From Solirubrobacter sp035555675 (lineage in GTDB: Bacteria > Actinomycetota > Thermoleophilia > Solirubrobacterales > Solirubrobacteraceae), in the NCBI GenBank assembly GCA_035555675.1, contig DATMGH010000067.1, positions 62,001-126,000 of the forward strand: a DNA stretch of 64,000 nucleotides. Reading direction: 5' to 3'. A model generated the notes under the pieces. That model ran no database searches. It was not told the origin of the DNA and worked only from the letters and a program-made list of their open reading frames with translations. Position numbers and translations under genes: made by a program. Each line of letters starts with the position of its first letter. Positions within the stretch are counted from its first letter, which is position 1. Positions 43,807 through 52,299 of this stretch are shown one piece after another.

Positions 43807-44478
43807 CTGCGCAAGCTCCACGATCTGCTCGAACGGCTGCCCGACGACCTCGCCCGGCAGGCGGTCACCCATTCGTCCTGGACCGAACGGCGGGCGGACT
43901 CCTACGAGCGCCTGGCCTTCCTGGGGGACTCGGTGCTGTCGCTCGCGGTCACGACGCACCTGTACCCGCGGCTGCAGCCGGAGTCCCACGGCGCCGGGCG
44001 GCTGACGAAGATCCGCGCGCAGGCGGTCTCGGGGCGGTCGTGCCGGGAGGTGGCCGAGCGGCTCGGGATCCCGGAGCGCCTGCGGGCCGCGGCGCCCGAG
44101 TCGGTCGCCGGCCCGGCGACGGAGCAGCTGGCGCGCACGGAGCGCGTGCTGGCCTCGGTGATCGAGGCGGTGATCGGGGCGTGCTACCTCGAGTTCGGGT
44201 ACCTGGAGGTGGCGGACGCGGTCGTCGAGGCGTTCACGCCGGAGATCGAGCGCGCGCTGGCCTACCCGGCGGACTTCAAGTCCGCGCTGCAGGAGCGGCT
44301 GGCGCGGCGCGGGGCGACCGTCGCCTACGAGATCGAGGCCGAGGAGGGCCCGCCGCACGAGCGGACGTTCGAGGTGGTGGCGATGGTCGAGGGGAAGGCC
44401 TTGGCGCACGGGTCCGGACGCTCGAAGAAGGACGCGGAGCAGGCGGCCGCGGAAGCCGCCCTGGAAACGCTGGGCTGA
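43807..44478 (+). CDS. rnc: Ribonuclease III, probable CTG start
   Basis: About 223 residues. Cleaves double-stranded RNA, including rRNA precursors. The signature ERLAFLGDSVLSLAV (about residues 36-50) and the later ERVLASVIEAVIGACY contain the acidic Mg sites; a dsRNA-binding domain (about 150-222) ends with GSGRSKKDAEQAAAEAALETL. The first canonical codon in frame, GTG 43933, lies inside the catalytic signature, so translation must start earlier. CTG 43807 gives the usual N terminus (RKLHDLLERLPDDLARQA) and has GAGG 9 nt upstream. Readthrough from acpP is the alternative. Confidence 0.88.
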   Translation: MRKLHDLLERLPDDLARQAVTHSSWTERRADSYERLAFLGDSVLSLAVTTHLYPRLQPESHGAGRLTKIRAQAVSGRSCREVAERLGIPERLRAAAPESVAGPATEQLARTERVLASVIEAVIGACYLEFGYLEVADAVVEAFTPEIERALAYPADFKSALQERLARRGATVAYEIEAEEGPPHERTFEVVAMVEGKALAHGSGRSKKDAEQAAAEAALETLG

Positions 44479-44482
44479 CGCC

Positions 44483-47400
44483 GTGCACCTGAGCTCGATC
44501 AGCCTCAAGGGCTTCAAGTCCTTCCCGGACCGGACGCGGCTGACGTTCTCTCCCGGGGTGTCGGTGATCGTGGGGCCCAACGGCTCGGGCAAGTCCAACA
44601 TCACGGACGCGGTGCTGTGGGCGCTCGGGGAGCAGTCGCCGGTCGCGGTCCGCGGGCAGTCGATGCAGGACGTGATCTTCGCCGGCGGGCACGGCGTGCA
44701 GGCGCGCGCCGACGCCGAGGTGGAGGTGGTGCTCGACAACGGGTCGGGCCGGCTGGACCTCCCGGTCGGCGAGATCTCGATCGTGCGCCGGCTCAACCGC
44801 GCGGGGGAGGGCGAGTACCGGATCAACGGCGCGCGCTGCCGGCTCGCGGACGTGATCGAGATCCTGTCGGACACGGGGCTCGGCAAGGAGATGCACTCGG
44901 TCGTCTCGCAGGGGCGCGTGGAGGCGATCGTGACCTCCAAGCCGCGCGACCGGCGGATGCTGATCGAGGAGGCGGCCGGGCTCGGCAAGCACCGCAAGCG
45001 CCGCCGCCGCGCCCAGCTCAAGCTCGAGCGCACGCAGGACAACCTGGACCGCGCGCTCGACGTCGAGCGCGAGGCGCGCACGCGCCTGAAGCCGTTGAAG
45101 CGCCAGGCCGAGGCCGCGGAGCTGCACGAGCGGCTGGAGCGCCAGCTCGACGAGGCGCGCTGGACGCTGGCGCGCGACGCTGCGCGCGGCGCCCGTGCGG
45201 CGCTGGCCGCCGCGGAGGCCGCCGTCGCGGCGGCGCGCGCGGCGGCGGCGGACACCGAGGCGGAGCTGGGGGCGGTGCGCACGCGCCGCGAGGCCGCGGA
45301 GGAAGCGCTGGCGTCGCGCTCGTCGTCGCGCGAGGGGCTGTCCTCCCGGTTCTACTCGGCGCGGTCGTCCGGCGAGCGGATCGGCATGCGGCTGGACGCC
45401 GCCCAGCGCCTGGCGGCGGAGCTGACCGAGCGCGCGGCGCGCCGTCGCGGCGCGATCGCGCGGCTGGAGGAGGACGCGGCGGCGGACAGCGGCGACGACG
45501 GCGCGGCGGAGCGGATCGCCGCGCTGCGGGCCGAACTGGAGGAGCTGGCGCAGGACTACCGGGTGCGGCTCGAGCGCGAGCTGGCCGAGCTGGAGGAGCG
45601 CCGTTCGGCGGCGAGCGCGCTGGTCGCGGAGCGCACCGCGGCGGCCCGCGCGGCCGACGGGCGCCGCGCGGAGGGCGAAGCCGCGGCCGACGCGGCCCGC
45701 CGCGCGCGCCGGGAGCTCGACAAGGCCGCCGACCTGGCCCGCCGGGAGTCCGCCCGCGCCGGCGCCGAGCTGGCCAAGGTCAACCAGTTCCTGCGCGCGA
45801 ACGCCGGCGCCCCGGGCGGCGCCGCCGCGCTGGCGGACACGCTGTCCGCGGCCCCCGGCTTCGAGCTGGCGCTGACCGCCGCCCTCGGTCCACGCCTGCG
45901 CGCCGCCGTCGCCCCGGACCTCGCGTCGGGCACGACCCTGCTCGCGCGGGCGGGCAAGGACGGCGGCGCGGCCGTGATCGTGCCCGCGCCGGGCGACCCG
46001 GTGCCGCCGGCCGCCGCGCCATCGTCGCCGGCGGGCCCGTCGGCCGCCGTGTCGCCGGCCGCCGCGCCTTCTTCGCCGGCGTCCCCGTCGGCCGCCGTGT
46101 CGCCGGCCGCCGCGCCATCGTCGCCGACCGCCGACCCCACGCCGCCCGCGCCCGGCGCCGAGCCCCTCTCGGCGCACGTCAAGGCGACCGGGGACGAGGG
46201 GGCGCAGCGGCTCGCGGCCGCCGTCCTGCGCGACGTCTGGGTTGTCGCGGACGTCGACGGGCTCGCGCCCGGCTTCGCGGGCGTCGCGGTCACGAAGGAC
46301 GGGCGCGTGTGGTCACCCGCGACGCGCGAGCTGCGCCAGGTCGCGCCCGGCGGCGCCGATCGCGTGCTCGCCGAGCGCAACCGCCGCGACGCGCTGGTCG
46401 AGCAGGTCGAGGTGGCCGCGCAGCGGGAGCGCGCGGCGCTCGCCGACGTCGAGAGCGCGCAGGCCGAGGTGGCCGAGGCGGACACGCAGCGCGACGCGCT
46501 CGACCGCGACGCCCGCGCCGCCGCCCGCGCTCGCGACGAGGCCGCCGAGGCCGAGCGGCACGCGCGCTGGCTGATCCAGCAGCGCCGCGCGGCGCCCGAC
46601 GAGGGCCCGAGCGCGGAGCGCAAGGCCCAGGTGGAGTCGGCGATCAAGACCGAGCAGCGGCTCGCCGAGCGCGCCGAGCGCGAGCGCCAGGAGCGCGCCC
46701 GCCGGCTCGAGCACGAGCGCCGCCGCCTGCAGCGCGACGAGCAGCTGCTGCCGGCCGCCAACCGCCTCGCCGCCGCGCTCGAGGGCGCGGCCCAGGCCGT
46801 CGCCACGCGCGTCGAGGTCCTCGAAGCGGAGCTGTCCGCCGACCGCGCCGCGGGCGACAAGCTCGCCGCCGAGCTGCGCGACTGCTCAGCCGAGGAGTCC
46901 CGCGTCCACGCGCGCCTCAAGCAGCGCGGGGAGGAGGTCACGCGCGGCGAGGTCAAGGCCCAGCAGGCGCGCGACCAGGCCACGGACGCCGAGCGCGAGC
47001 TCACCCGCCTGGCCGACAAGCTCGGCCTCGCGCCCGATCCCGCCGACGAACCGCTCCCCGACGCCGAGCGCGCCGGCCTGGACACCCGCATCGAGCGCCT
47101 GCGCCGCCGCCGCGAGCAGCTCGGCCCGGTCAACCCGCTCGCGCAGGAGGAGTACAAGGAGGCGCTCGAGCACGTCGAGGAGCTCGAGCGGCAGCGCCAG
47201 GACCTGGAGACCGCGCTGCGCGAGCTGCAGACGCTGATCCGCGACACCGACCGCCGCATCAAGGAGGCGTTCGAGGAGACGTTCGCCGCCGCCGCCAAGA
47301 ACTTCGAGGAGGTCGTGGCGCAGATGTTCCCGGGCGGCCGCGGCCAGCTGCGGCTCGTGCGCGAGGACGCCGGCCCGCGCCCGGTGCTGGGCGGCGCGCA

Positions 47401-47815
47401 GGCCGAGGAGGCCGCGGCCGCGGAGCCCGACGAGGACGAGGACGAGCGTCCCGACGACAAGCTCGGCGTCGAGATCGAGATCACGCCCGCCGGCAAGTCG
47501 ACCAAGCGCCTGACGCTGCTGTCCGGCGGCGAGAAGTCGATGACCGCGCTGGCGTTCCTGTTCGCGGTCTTCCTCGCCCGGCCGTGCCCGTTCTACATCC
47601 TCGACGAGGTCGAGGCCGCGCTCGACGACCTCAACATCGACCGTTTTCTGACCGTGCTGCGGTCGTTCGCCGGCCGTGCCCAGTTCATCGTCGTGACGCA
47701 CCAGAAGCGCACGATGGAGGCCGCCGACTCGCTGTACGGCGTCTCGATGGCGGGCAACGGCGTGTCGAAGGTGATCTCGCGCAAGCTCCCGCGGCAGATG
47801 GAGACGGCGGCGTGA
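44483..47815 (+). CDS. smc: Chromosome segregation protein SMC
   Basis: 1110 residues. ATPase of the condensin complex. N-terminal head: LKGFKSFPDRTRLTFSPG, Walker A VGPNGSGKSNI (about 32-42). Long coiled coils run about 165-430 and 640-930. The hinge (about 435-630) contains a Pro/Ala/Ser insertion. C-terminal head: LLSGGEKSMTALAFLFA and FYILDEVEAALDD (Walker B). GTG start, 4 bp after rnc. The kleisin gene scpA is not in the window. The rnc-smc-ftsY order is conserved; here a PrsW pair and other genes separate smc from ftsY. Confidence 0.96.
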   Translation: MHLSSISLKGFKSFPDRTRLTFSPGVSVIVGPNGSGKSNITDAVLWALGEQSPVAVRGQSMQDVIFAGGHGVQARADAEVEVVLDNGSGRLDLPVGEISIVRRLNRAGEGEYRINGARCRLADVIEILSDTGLGKEMHSVVSQGRVEAIVTSKPRDRRMLIEEAAGLGKHRKRRRRAQLKLERTQDNLDRALDVEREARTRLKPLKRQAEAAELHERLERQLDEARWTLARDAARGARAALAAAEAAVAAARAAAADTEAELGAVRTRREAAEEALASRSSSREGLSSRFYSARSSGERIGMRLDAAQRLAAELTERAARRRGAIARLEEDAAADSGDDGAAERIAALRAELEELAQDYRVRLERELAELEERRSAASALVAERTAAARAADGRRAEGEAAADAARRARRELDKAADLARRESARAGAELAKVNQFLRANAGAPGGAAALADTLSAAPGFELALTAALGPRLRAAVAPDLASGTTLLARAGKDGGAAVIVPAPGDPVPPAAAPSSPAGPSAAVSPAAAPSSPASPSAAVSPAAAPSSPTADPTPPAPGAEPLSAHVKATGDEGAQRLAAAVLRDVWVVADVDGLAPGFAGVAVTKDGRVWSPATRELRQVAPGGADRVLAERNRRDALVEQVEVAAQRERAALADVESAQAEVAEADTQRDALDRDARAAARARDEAAEAERHARWLIQQRRAAPDEGPSAERKAQVESAIKTEQRLAERAERERQERARRLEHERRRLQRDEQLLPAANRLAAALEGAAQAVATRVEVLEAELSADRAAGDKLAAELRDCSAEESRVHARLKQRGEEVTRGEVKAQQARDQATDAERELTRLADKLGLAPDPADEPLPDAERAGLDTRIERLRRRREQLGPVNPLAQEEYKEALEHVEELERQRQDLETALRELQTLIRDTDRRIKEAFEETFAAAAKNFEEVVAQMFPGGRGQLRLVREDAGPRPVLGGAQAEEAAAAEPDEDEDERPDDKLGVEIEITPAGKSTKRLTLLSGGEKSMTALAFLFAVFLARPCPFYILDEVEAALDDLNIDRFLTVLRSFAGRAQFIVVTHQKRTMEAADSLYGVSMAGNGVSKVISRKLPRQMETAA
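46004..46126. repeat. 48-bp in-frame tandem repeat in the SMC hinge
   Basis: Units start at 46004, 46052 and 46100 (the last is partial). Each encodes 16 residues of the type SPAAAPSSPASPSAAV. It inserts an unstructured loop of about 45 residues in the hinge dimerisation domain. Confidence 0.85.
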
Positions 47816-47830
47816 CCGCACCCGTCGCGC

Positions 47831-49009
47831 CTACGGCGTTGTCGTCGGCAGGGTCCTGACGCGCGCGATCTCGGCGCGCTCGTGCTGCACGCCGGGGCTG
47901 TCGTGGCCGTGGGCGAGCGCGATCTCGTGGGCGAGGTCGAAGGCGACGTGCAGGACGTGCTTGGCGTTGTGGTGGGCGCGGTGGCCCTTGCCGGAGCGGA
48001 TGAAGCGCTTGCGTTGCCGGCGTGAGCTGCAGACGGCGTCGAGCTCGGCTTCGGTGAGGGTGCCGTTGGCGACTTCGGGTGCGAGGACGGCGCGGAGGAA
48101 GTCGCGTTCCTGCCGGCCGGTTCTGCGCATGACGACGAACAGGAGCACGAGGACGAGGACGGCGAAGGCGATCACGCCGAGCAGGCCGACGAGCGTGCCG
48201 GCGCCGATCGCGGCGATCCCGTCCCAGGTGCCGTGCGCGAGCATGCCGAGGAGCATCAGGCCGAGGCGCCGGGGTTGGATGGCCGTGCCGATCGCGTAGA
48301 TCAGGCCGCAGCAGAAGAGTGCGCTGTAGAGCGTGTGGGAGAAGATCCCGGAGGCGGCGCGCAGGCCGAAGGTGCCGAGTGACGCGGTGAGCTGATCGGC
48401 GCCGAATCCGGCGATCGCGCTGTTGAAGTCGTAGAGCACGTCCTCGAAGAGCTGGAATCCGAGGCCGATGAAGGCGCCGAGGAAGACGCCGTCATAGGGG
48501 GTGCGGATCAGCCGGGGTGCGAGGCCGAGCAGCAGGATGAACCCGGCGGCCTTGGACGTTTCCTCGGTGAAGGGCGCGGTCAGGGCGGGCGCCCAGTCGG
48601 TCGCGAACGCCTGACCGAACAGCTTGGGGTAGATGGCCAGCATCGCGGTGTTGGCCGTCAGCGCGAACAGAAAGGTCGCGGGGATCGCGCCCCAGACGAA
48701 GGCGGTCAGCACGAGGTTGCGCGGTTGGCGCTCGTAGTGGTCGCCCAGCCGCAGCAGCGCCAGGAAGATCAGGCCGTACAGCGCGGTCGCCGTCGCGCCG
48801 GCGCCGAGGCCCACACCGACGACGCTCGCGCCGCGGTCGAAGTAGTCGATGAAGTGGATCGCCCCCAGCACCACGAACACGACGTAGAGCCAGAAGCACA
48901 GGTTGTGCGGCTGCCGGAGGCGAAACGGCAGGCCCCAGCCGGTGAGCTCGAGCACCTCGCGCCGGCGCTCCAGAGCGCCGGTGTCCGCGGTGGTCTCAGC
49001 GGCGCTCAT
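47831..49009 (-). CDS. PrsW-family intramembrane metalloprotease
   Basis: 392 residues, about eight to nine helices. Family motifs within membrane helices are FTEETSKAAGF (paired Glu, about 145), FIGLGFQLFEDVLYD (about 185), SGIFSHTLYSALF (His, about 221) and LLGMLAHGTWD (about 255). PrsW in Bacillus cleaves an anti-sigma factor. Here the partner gene upstream encodes a single-pass protein that might be a substrate, but that is inference. The C-terminal soluble tail of 90 residues includes many His. ATG 49009 overlaps the upstream gene by 4 nt. It converges on smc with a 15-bp gap. Confidence 0.88.
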   Translation of the reverse strand: MSAAETTADTGALERRREVLELTGWGLPFRLRQPHNLCFWLYVVFVVLGAIHFIDYFDRGASVVGVGLGAGATATALYGLIFLALLRLGDHYERQPRNLVLTAFVWGAIPATFLFALTANTAMLAIYPKLFGQAFATDWAPALTAPFTEETSKAAGFILLLGLAPRLIRTPYDGVFLGAFIGLGFQLFEDVLYDFNSAIAGFGADQLTASLGTFGLRAASGIFSHTLYSALFCCGLIYAIGTAIQPRRLGLMLLGMLAHGTWDGIAAIGAGTLVGLLGVIAFAVLVLVLLFVVMRRTGRQERDFLRAVLAPEVANGTLTEAELDAVCSSRRQRKRFIRSGKGHRAHHNAKHVLHVAFDLAHEIALAHGHDSPGVQHERAEIARVRTLPTTTP

Positions 49010-49656
49010 CGGGACGTCTGCGGGGCGTAGCGGATGCTGTCGATCATGTCGCCGACCTGCCTGCCGGTGGCGGCCATCGCGGCCGTCGAGCCGGTGAACG
49101 TGATCTTGACTCCGGTGTTGCCGTAGACCAGCGCGCTGACCACGCCGGCGCCGTCGACCGTCGTGTAGGCCTGGGCGACGCCGCGGTCGCCCTGGTCGGT
49201 GTGGAAGGGGACGACGTCACTGGAGATATGAAAGGCCTTGTCGCCCGCGAGGGCGTGATCGACCTTGTCGATCTGGCGGAGCAACGCCGAGGCGTCGCCA
49301 CGGAACGGGCCGGTCGACACGACGAACGACACCCCGCCCTTGGTCAGCGCGACGTCCTCGCCGGGTGCCCGGCTCCTGGTCAGATCGGTCGTCAGCAGGC
49401 CTGAGTCGACACCCCATCCTGGCTGCGCGTCCATCGTCAGGCCCTTTGCCAGCACGAACACGTCGCCGGCCTTCGTCTGCTGGCCGTAGCGCAGCCCGTC
49501 GTTGACGGCGGGAACGACCACCGTCCACAGCACGAACAAGCCGATCACCACCAGCCCCGGCAACAACGACCGCCGGTCCAAACCAAAGAACCGATGCTCG
49601 ACGGGCACCCGCCCCGTGAGCGTCAGGCCGTCACCCCGGCGCCCCTCGCCAGTCAT
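49006..49656 (-). CDS. Single-pass membrane protein of unknown function
   Basis: 216 residues. The N-terminal 20 residues are cytoplasmic; one helix follows (LLPGLVVIGLFVLWTVVVPA), then an extracytoplasmic beta-rich domain with no Cys. I do not recognise the fold. ATG 49656 is chosen because TAGCGT stands 7 nt upstream on the minus strand and because longer starts add low-quality sequence. Coupled to PrsW by ATGA. Could be a PrsW substrate, an anti-sigma-like sensor or a helper. Confidence 0.7.
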   Translation of the reverse strand: MTGEGRRGDGLTLTGRVPVEHRFFGLDRRSLLPGLVVIGLFVLWTVVVPAVNDGLRYGQQTKAGDVFVLAKGLTMDAQPGWGVDSGLLTTDLTRSRAPGEDVALTKGGVSFVVSTGPFRGDASALLRQIDKVDHALAGDKAFHISSDVVPFHTDQGDRGVAQAYTTVDGAGVVSALVYGNTGVKITFTGSTAAMAATGRQVGDMIDSIRYAPQTSR

Positions 49657-49748
49657 GTGCCGAACGCTACTGACGCACGGGTGCCGGCGCTCCGGCACGA
49701 TGGAGGCCACGGCATGACCCGGCCAGAGCCTTCGCATCCCGTACGAAC

Positions 49749-50573
49749 GTGACGCCGGCCGAGAACCCCGTCGGCGAGACCGCGCTCTGGACGCTCTACC
49801 ACCGCGCGCTCGCCGCCCGCCGCGGCATCCTCGACGACCCGAAGGCGATCGCGCTGGTCGAAGCGATCGACTACCCCTTCGAGCAGCGCTTCGGCCGGCG
49901 CCGCTTCGCGACCTGGCAGGGCCTGCGCGTCCGCGCCTTCGACACGCAGATCAAGCGCTTCCTGCAGGCCAAGCCGGACGCCACCGTCGTCGCGCTCGGC
50001 GAAGGCCTGGAGACCCAGTTCTGGCGCGTCGGCAACGGCCGCGTCACCTGGGTCACGGTCGACCTGCCCGAGATGATCGCGTTCCGCGAGCGCCACCTCC
50101 CGCCGACCACCCGCACGATCGCCGCGTCCGCGCTCGACGTCAACGCCTGGCGCGACGCGCGACCTGACCTGATCACCGCCCAGGGCCTGCTGATGTACCT
50201 CGACCGCGACGCGGTCCACACCCTGTTCGCGATCGCGCCACCGGCGGCGGTCCTGTTCGACGTCGTCGCCCCCTGGCTGGCCGGCGCGAGCGCGAAAGCG
50301 CGCAGCGAGACCGACGACTTCCAGCCGCCCCCGTGGACCTACACGGCCGACCCGCGGGAGCTCGCGTCGCTCCCGCTCGACGACCTCCGCCGCGTCCCGC
50401 TCCCGCACGCGGGCCACGTGCTCGTCCCGCTGGTCACCCGCCTGGTGCGCGCGATCGACGTCTACAGCGCGCGCACGAGCACGACGAACGCGAGCACCAC
50501 CAGCACCGCGAGCACGACGAACGTCGCCACCGCCGCCCGCGCCGCCACGCGCGCGACCCGCCGCGACGCGTAG
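49749..50573 (+). CDS. Leucine carboxyl methyltransferase-family O-methyltransferase
   Basis: 274 residues of the LCM/Ppm1-Tcmp branch: NPVGETALWTLYHRALAARR at the N terminus, VVALGEGLETQFWRV (SAM loop, Gly-Glu-Gly), VTWVTVDLPEMIAFRE (acidic ribose contact) and LITAQGLLMYLDRD. Related enzymes make polyketide or signalling molecules; the substrate here is unknown. The last 37 residues are a Ser/Thr/Ala low-complexity tail antisense to the gene at 50462-50791; the enzyme core ends near residue 237. Confidence 0.85.
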   Translation: MTPAENPVGETALWTLYHRALAARRGILDDPKAIALVEAIDYPFEQRFGRRRFATWQGLRVRAFDTQIKRFLQAKPDATVVALGEGLETQFWRVGNGRVTWVTVDLPEMIAFRERHLPPTTRTIAASALDVNAWRDARPDLITAQGLLMYLDRDAVHTLFAIAPPAAVLFDVVAPWLAGASAKARSETDDFQPPPWTYTADPRELASLPLDDLRRVPLPHAGHVLVPLVTRLVRAIDVYSARTSTTNASTTSTASTTNVATAARAATRATRRDA

Positions 50574-50791
50574 CTCGCGTCCGTCGGCAGCCGCCGCTCC
50601 GCGAGCAGCATCAGCACGGCGCCCAACCAGCCCGCGCCGTAGTGCACCCGCTCGGCCTCGATCACCCGCTCGCGCCAGCGCGCCACCATCACCCGCGCCT
50701 CGCGCCGCTTGCGCACCGCCCGCCGCGGCAGCCGCTCCAACCGGGCCTCCCAATAGGAGAGCGATTCACGAGCTTCAGGCAGAACGGACAC
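50462..50791 (-). CDS. Small C-terminally membrane-anchored protein
   Basis: 109 residues. The N-terminal 75 residues are basic and helical (SYWEARLERLPRRAVRKRRE); the C terminus is one hydrophobic helix (VATFVVLAVLVVLAFVVLV) with a short RAL tail, like a tail-anchored protein. GTG 50791 has TATCCT 8 nt upstream. It overlaps the 3' end of the methyltransferase gene by 112 bp on the opposite strand. Family not recognised. Reality supported by amino-acid composition and by the shared symmetric promoter with ftsY. Confidence 0.6.
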   Translation of the reverse strand: MSVLPEARESLSYWEARLERLPRRAVRKRREARVMVARWRERVIEAERVHYGAGWLGAVLMLLAERRLPTDASYASRRVARVAARAAVATFVVLAVLVVLAFVVLVRAL

Positions 50792-50798
50792 CGGCTCC

Positions 50799-50810
50799 GA
50801 GGATATCCTC
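50799..50810. promoter_or_regulatory. 12-bp palindrome acting as double -10 for ftsY and divergent gene
   Basis: GAGGATATCCTC is a perfect palindrome. It gives TATCCT 12 nt before ATG 50822 (ftsY) on the plus strand and TATCCT 8 nt before GTG 50791 on the minus strand. Confidence 0.5.
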
Positions 50811-50821
50811 CGCGCGACCTC

Positions 50822-51820
50822 ATGGCACGCGACTGGTACGACCTCTTCCTGACCGACCACGGCGCCCCCGTGGACACCCCGGCCGAGCCCGAGCGCGAGG
50901 AGAAGCGCCGCGGCTTCTTCCGCCGCATGCGCGACAACATGCGCAAGACGCGCGAAGCGCTGCAGGCCGAGGTCCAGGCGACCCTGTTCGAGGGCGACCT
51001 GAGCGCCGACACCTGGGAGCGGCTCGAGGAGGCGCTGATCTACGCCGACGTCGGCGCGCGCACGACCGCCCAGGTCGTCGAGGAGCTCGAGCGCGAGGCC
51101 GAGGAGGGCGGCCTCCAGGGCGGCGAGGCGCTCACGAACCGGCTGGCCGAGCTGCTGGCCCAGCTCGCCCGCACCGGCGACGACAAGATCGACCTGCGGG
51201 CGGACCCGACCGTGATCCTGGTCGTCGGCGTCAACGGCACCGGCAAGACGACCACGATCGGCAAGCTCGCCTGGCACCTGCGCAACACGCTCGACCGCAA
51301 GGTCGTCATCGGCGCCGCGGACACGTTCCGCGCCGCGGCCGTCGAGCAGCTCGAGCGCTGGGGCGAGCGCGCCGGCGTGGACGTCGTCAAGGGCCCGGAG
51401 GGCTCGGATCCCGGCGCGGTGGCGTTCGACGCGATCGCCCGCGGTCGGGAAAAGAACGCCGACGTGATCATCATCGACACCGCCGGCCGCCTGCACACGC
51501 AGACGAACCTGATGGAGGAGCTGGCCAAGGTCCGCCGCGTGATCACCAAGCAGATGCCGGACGCGCCGCACGAGACGCTGATGACCGTCGACGCCACGAC
51601 CGGTCAGAACGGCGTCCGCCAGGCGAAGCTGTTCGGCGAGGCGGTCGGCGTCACCGGGATCATCCTCACCAAGCTCGACGGGACGGCGAAGGGCGGCATC
51701 GCGCTCGCGATCGCCAACGAGCTGAAGATCCCGGTCAAGCTGATCGGCATCGGGGAGCAGCTGGAGGATCTGCGCCCGTTCGACGCCGACGACTTCGCCA
51801 AGGCGCTGCTGGCCGCGTAG
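50822..51820 (+). CDS. ftsY: Signal recognition particle receptor FtsY
   Basis: 332 residues. Docks SRP-ribosome complexes at the membrane. A short charged A-domain (1-40) leads to the NG domain. GTPase motifs: VVGVNGTGKTTTIGKLA (G1, about 140), DTFRAAAVEQLERW, IIIDTAGRLHTQTNLMEEL (G3) and LTKLDGTAKGG (G4), with IGIGEQLEDLRPF at the end. All residues intact. It is the partner of Ffh encoded at 54210. Confidence 0.97.
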   Translation: MARDWYDLFLTDHGAPVDTPAEPEREEKRRGFFRRMRDNMRKTREALQAEVQATLFEGDLSADTWERLEEALIYADVGARTTAQVVEELEREAEEGGLQGGEALTNRLAELLAQLARTGDDKIDLRADPTVILVVGVNGTGKTTTIGKLAWHLRNTLDRKVVIGAADTFRAAAVEQLERWGERAGVDVVKGPEGSDPGAVAFDAIARGREKNADVIIIDTAGRLHTQTNLMEELAKVRRVITKQMPDAPHETLMTVDATTGQNGVRQAKLFGEAVGVTGIILTKLDGTAKGGIALAIANELKIPVKLIGIGEQLEDLRPFDADDFAKALLAA

Positions 51821-51857
51821 CGGCTCGCGCTCGAGTGGATACGATCGGCAGAGAGAC

Positions 51858-52289
51858 ATGGATTCCTGGGTGCTCTGGGTGATCGTGGCGGTGGTGTTCG
51901 CGCTCGGCGAGCTGGCGAGCCTGAGCTTCTTCCTGGCGCCGTTCGCGGGCGGCGCGGCGGTGGCCGCCCTGCTCGCGGCGTTCGGCGCCGGCGCGACGAT
52001 CGAGTGGGCGGCGTTCCTCGTCGTCTCGGTCGTGCTGCTGGCCGCCCTGCGGCCGATCGCGCGCGACCATCAGCGCAACCGGGGCACGATCAGGACAGGG
52101 ACCGCGAGGCTGGTGGGGCAGACGGCGACGGTCGTCGAGCGCATCGAGAACGCCGAAGGCGTCGGCTGCGTGCGGCTCGACGGCGAGATCTGGACCGCGC
52201 GCGCGTACGACGACGACCATGTCATCGAGCCGGGGACCAGGGTCCACGTGCTCGAGATCCGGGGCGCCACGGCGCTCGTCAGCGAGTGA
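51858..52289 (+). CDS. NfeD-like membrane protein
   Basis: 143 residues. Two to three hydrophobic helices (about 5-65) are followed by a C-terminal OB-like domain (TARLVGQTATVVERIENAEG, VRLDGEIWTARAYDD). This is the short NfeD1b type, nearly always paired with an SPFH/stomatin gene, as here 11 bp downstream. The pair is thought to organise membrane microdomains. TACGAT lies 12 nt before the ATG. Confidence 0.9.
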   Translation: MDSWVLWVIVAVVFALGELASLSFFLAPFAGGAAVAALLAAFGAGATIEWAAFLVVSVVLLAALRPIARDHQRNRGTIRTGTARLVGQTATVVERIENAEGVGCVRLDGEIWTARAYDDDHVIEPGTRVHVLEIRGATALVSE

Positions 52290-52299
52290 GGGAGAACCC

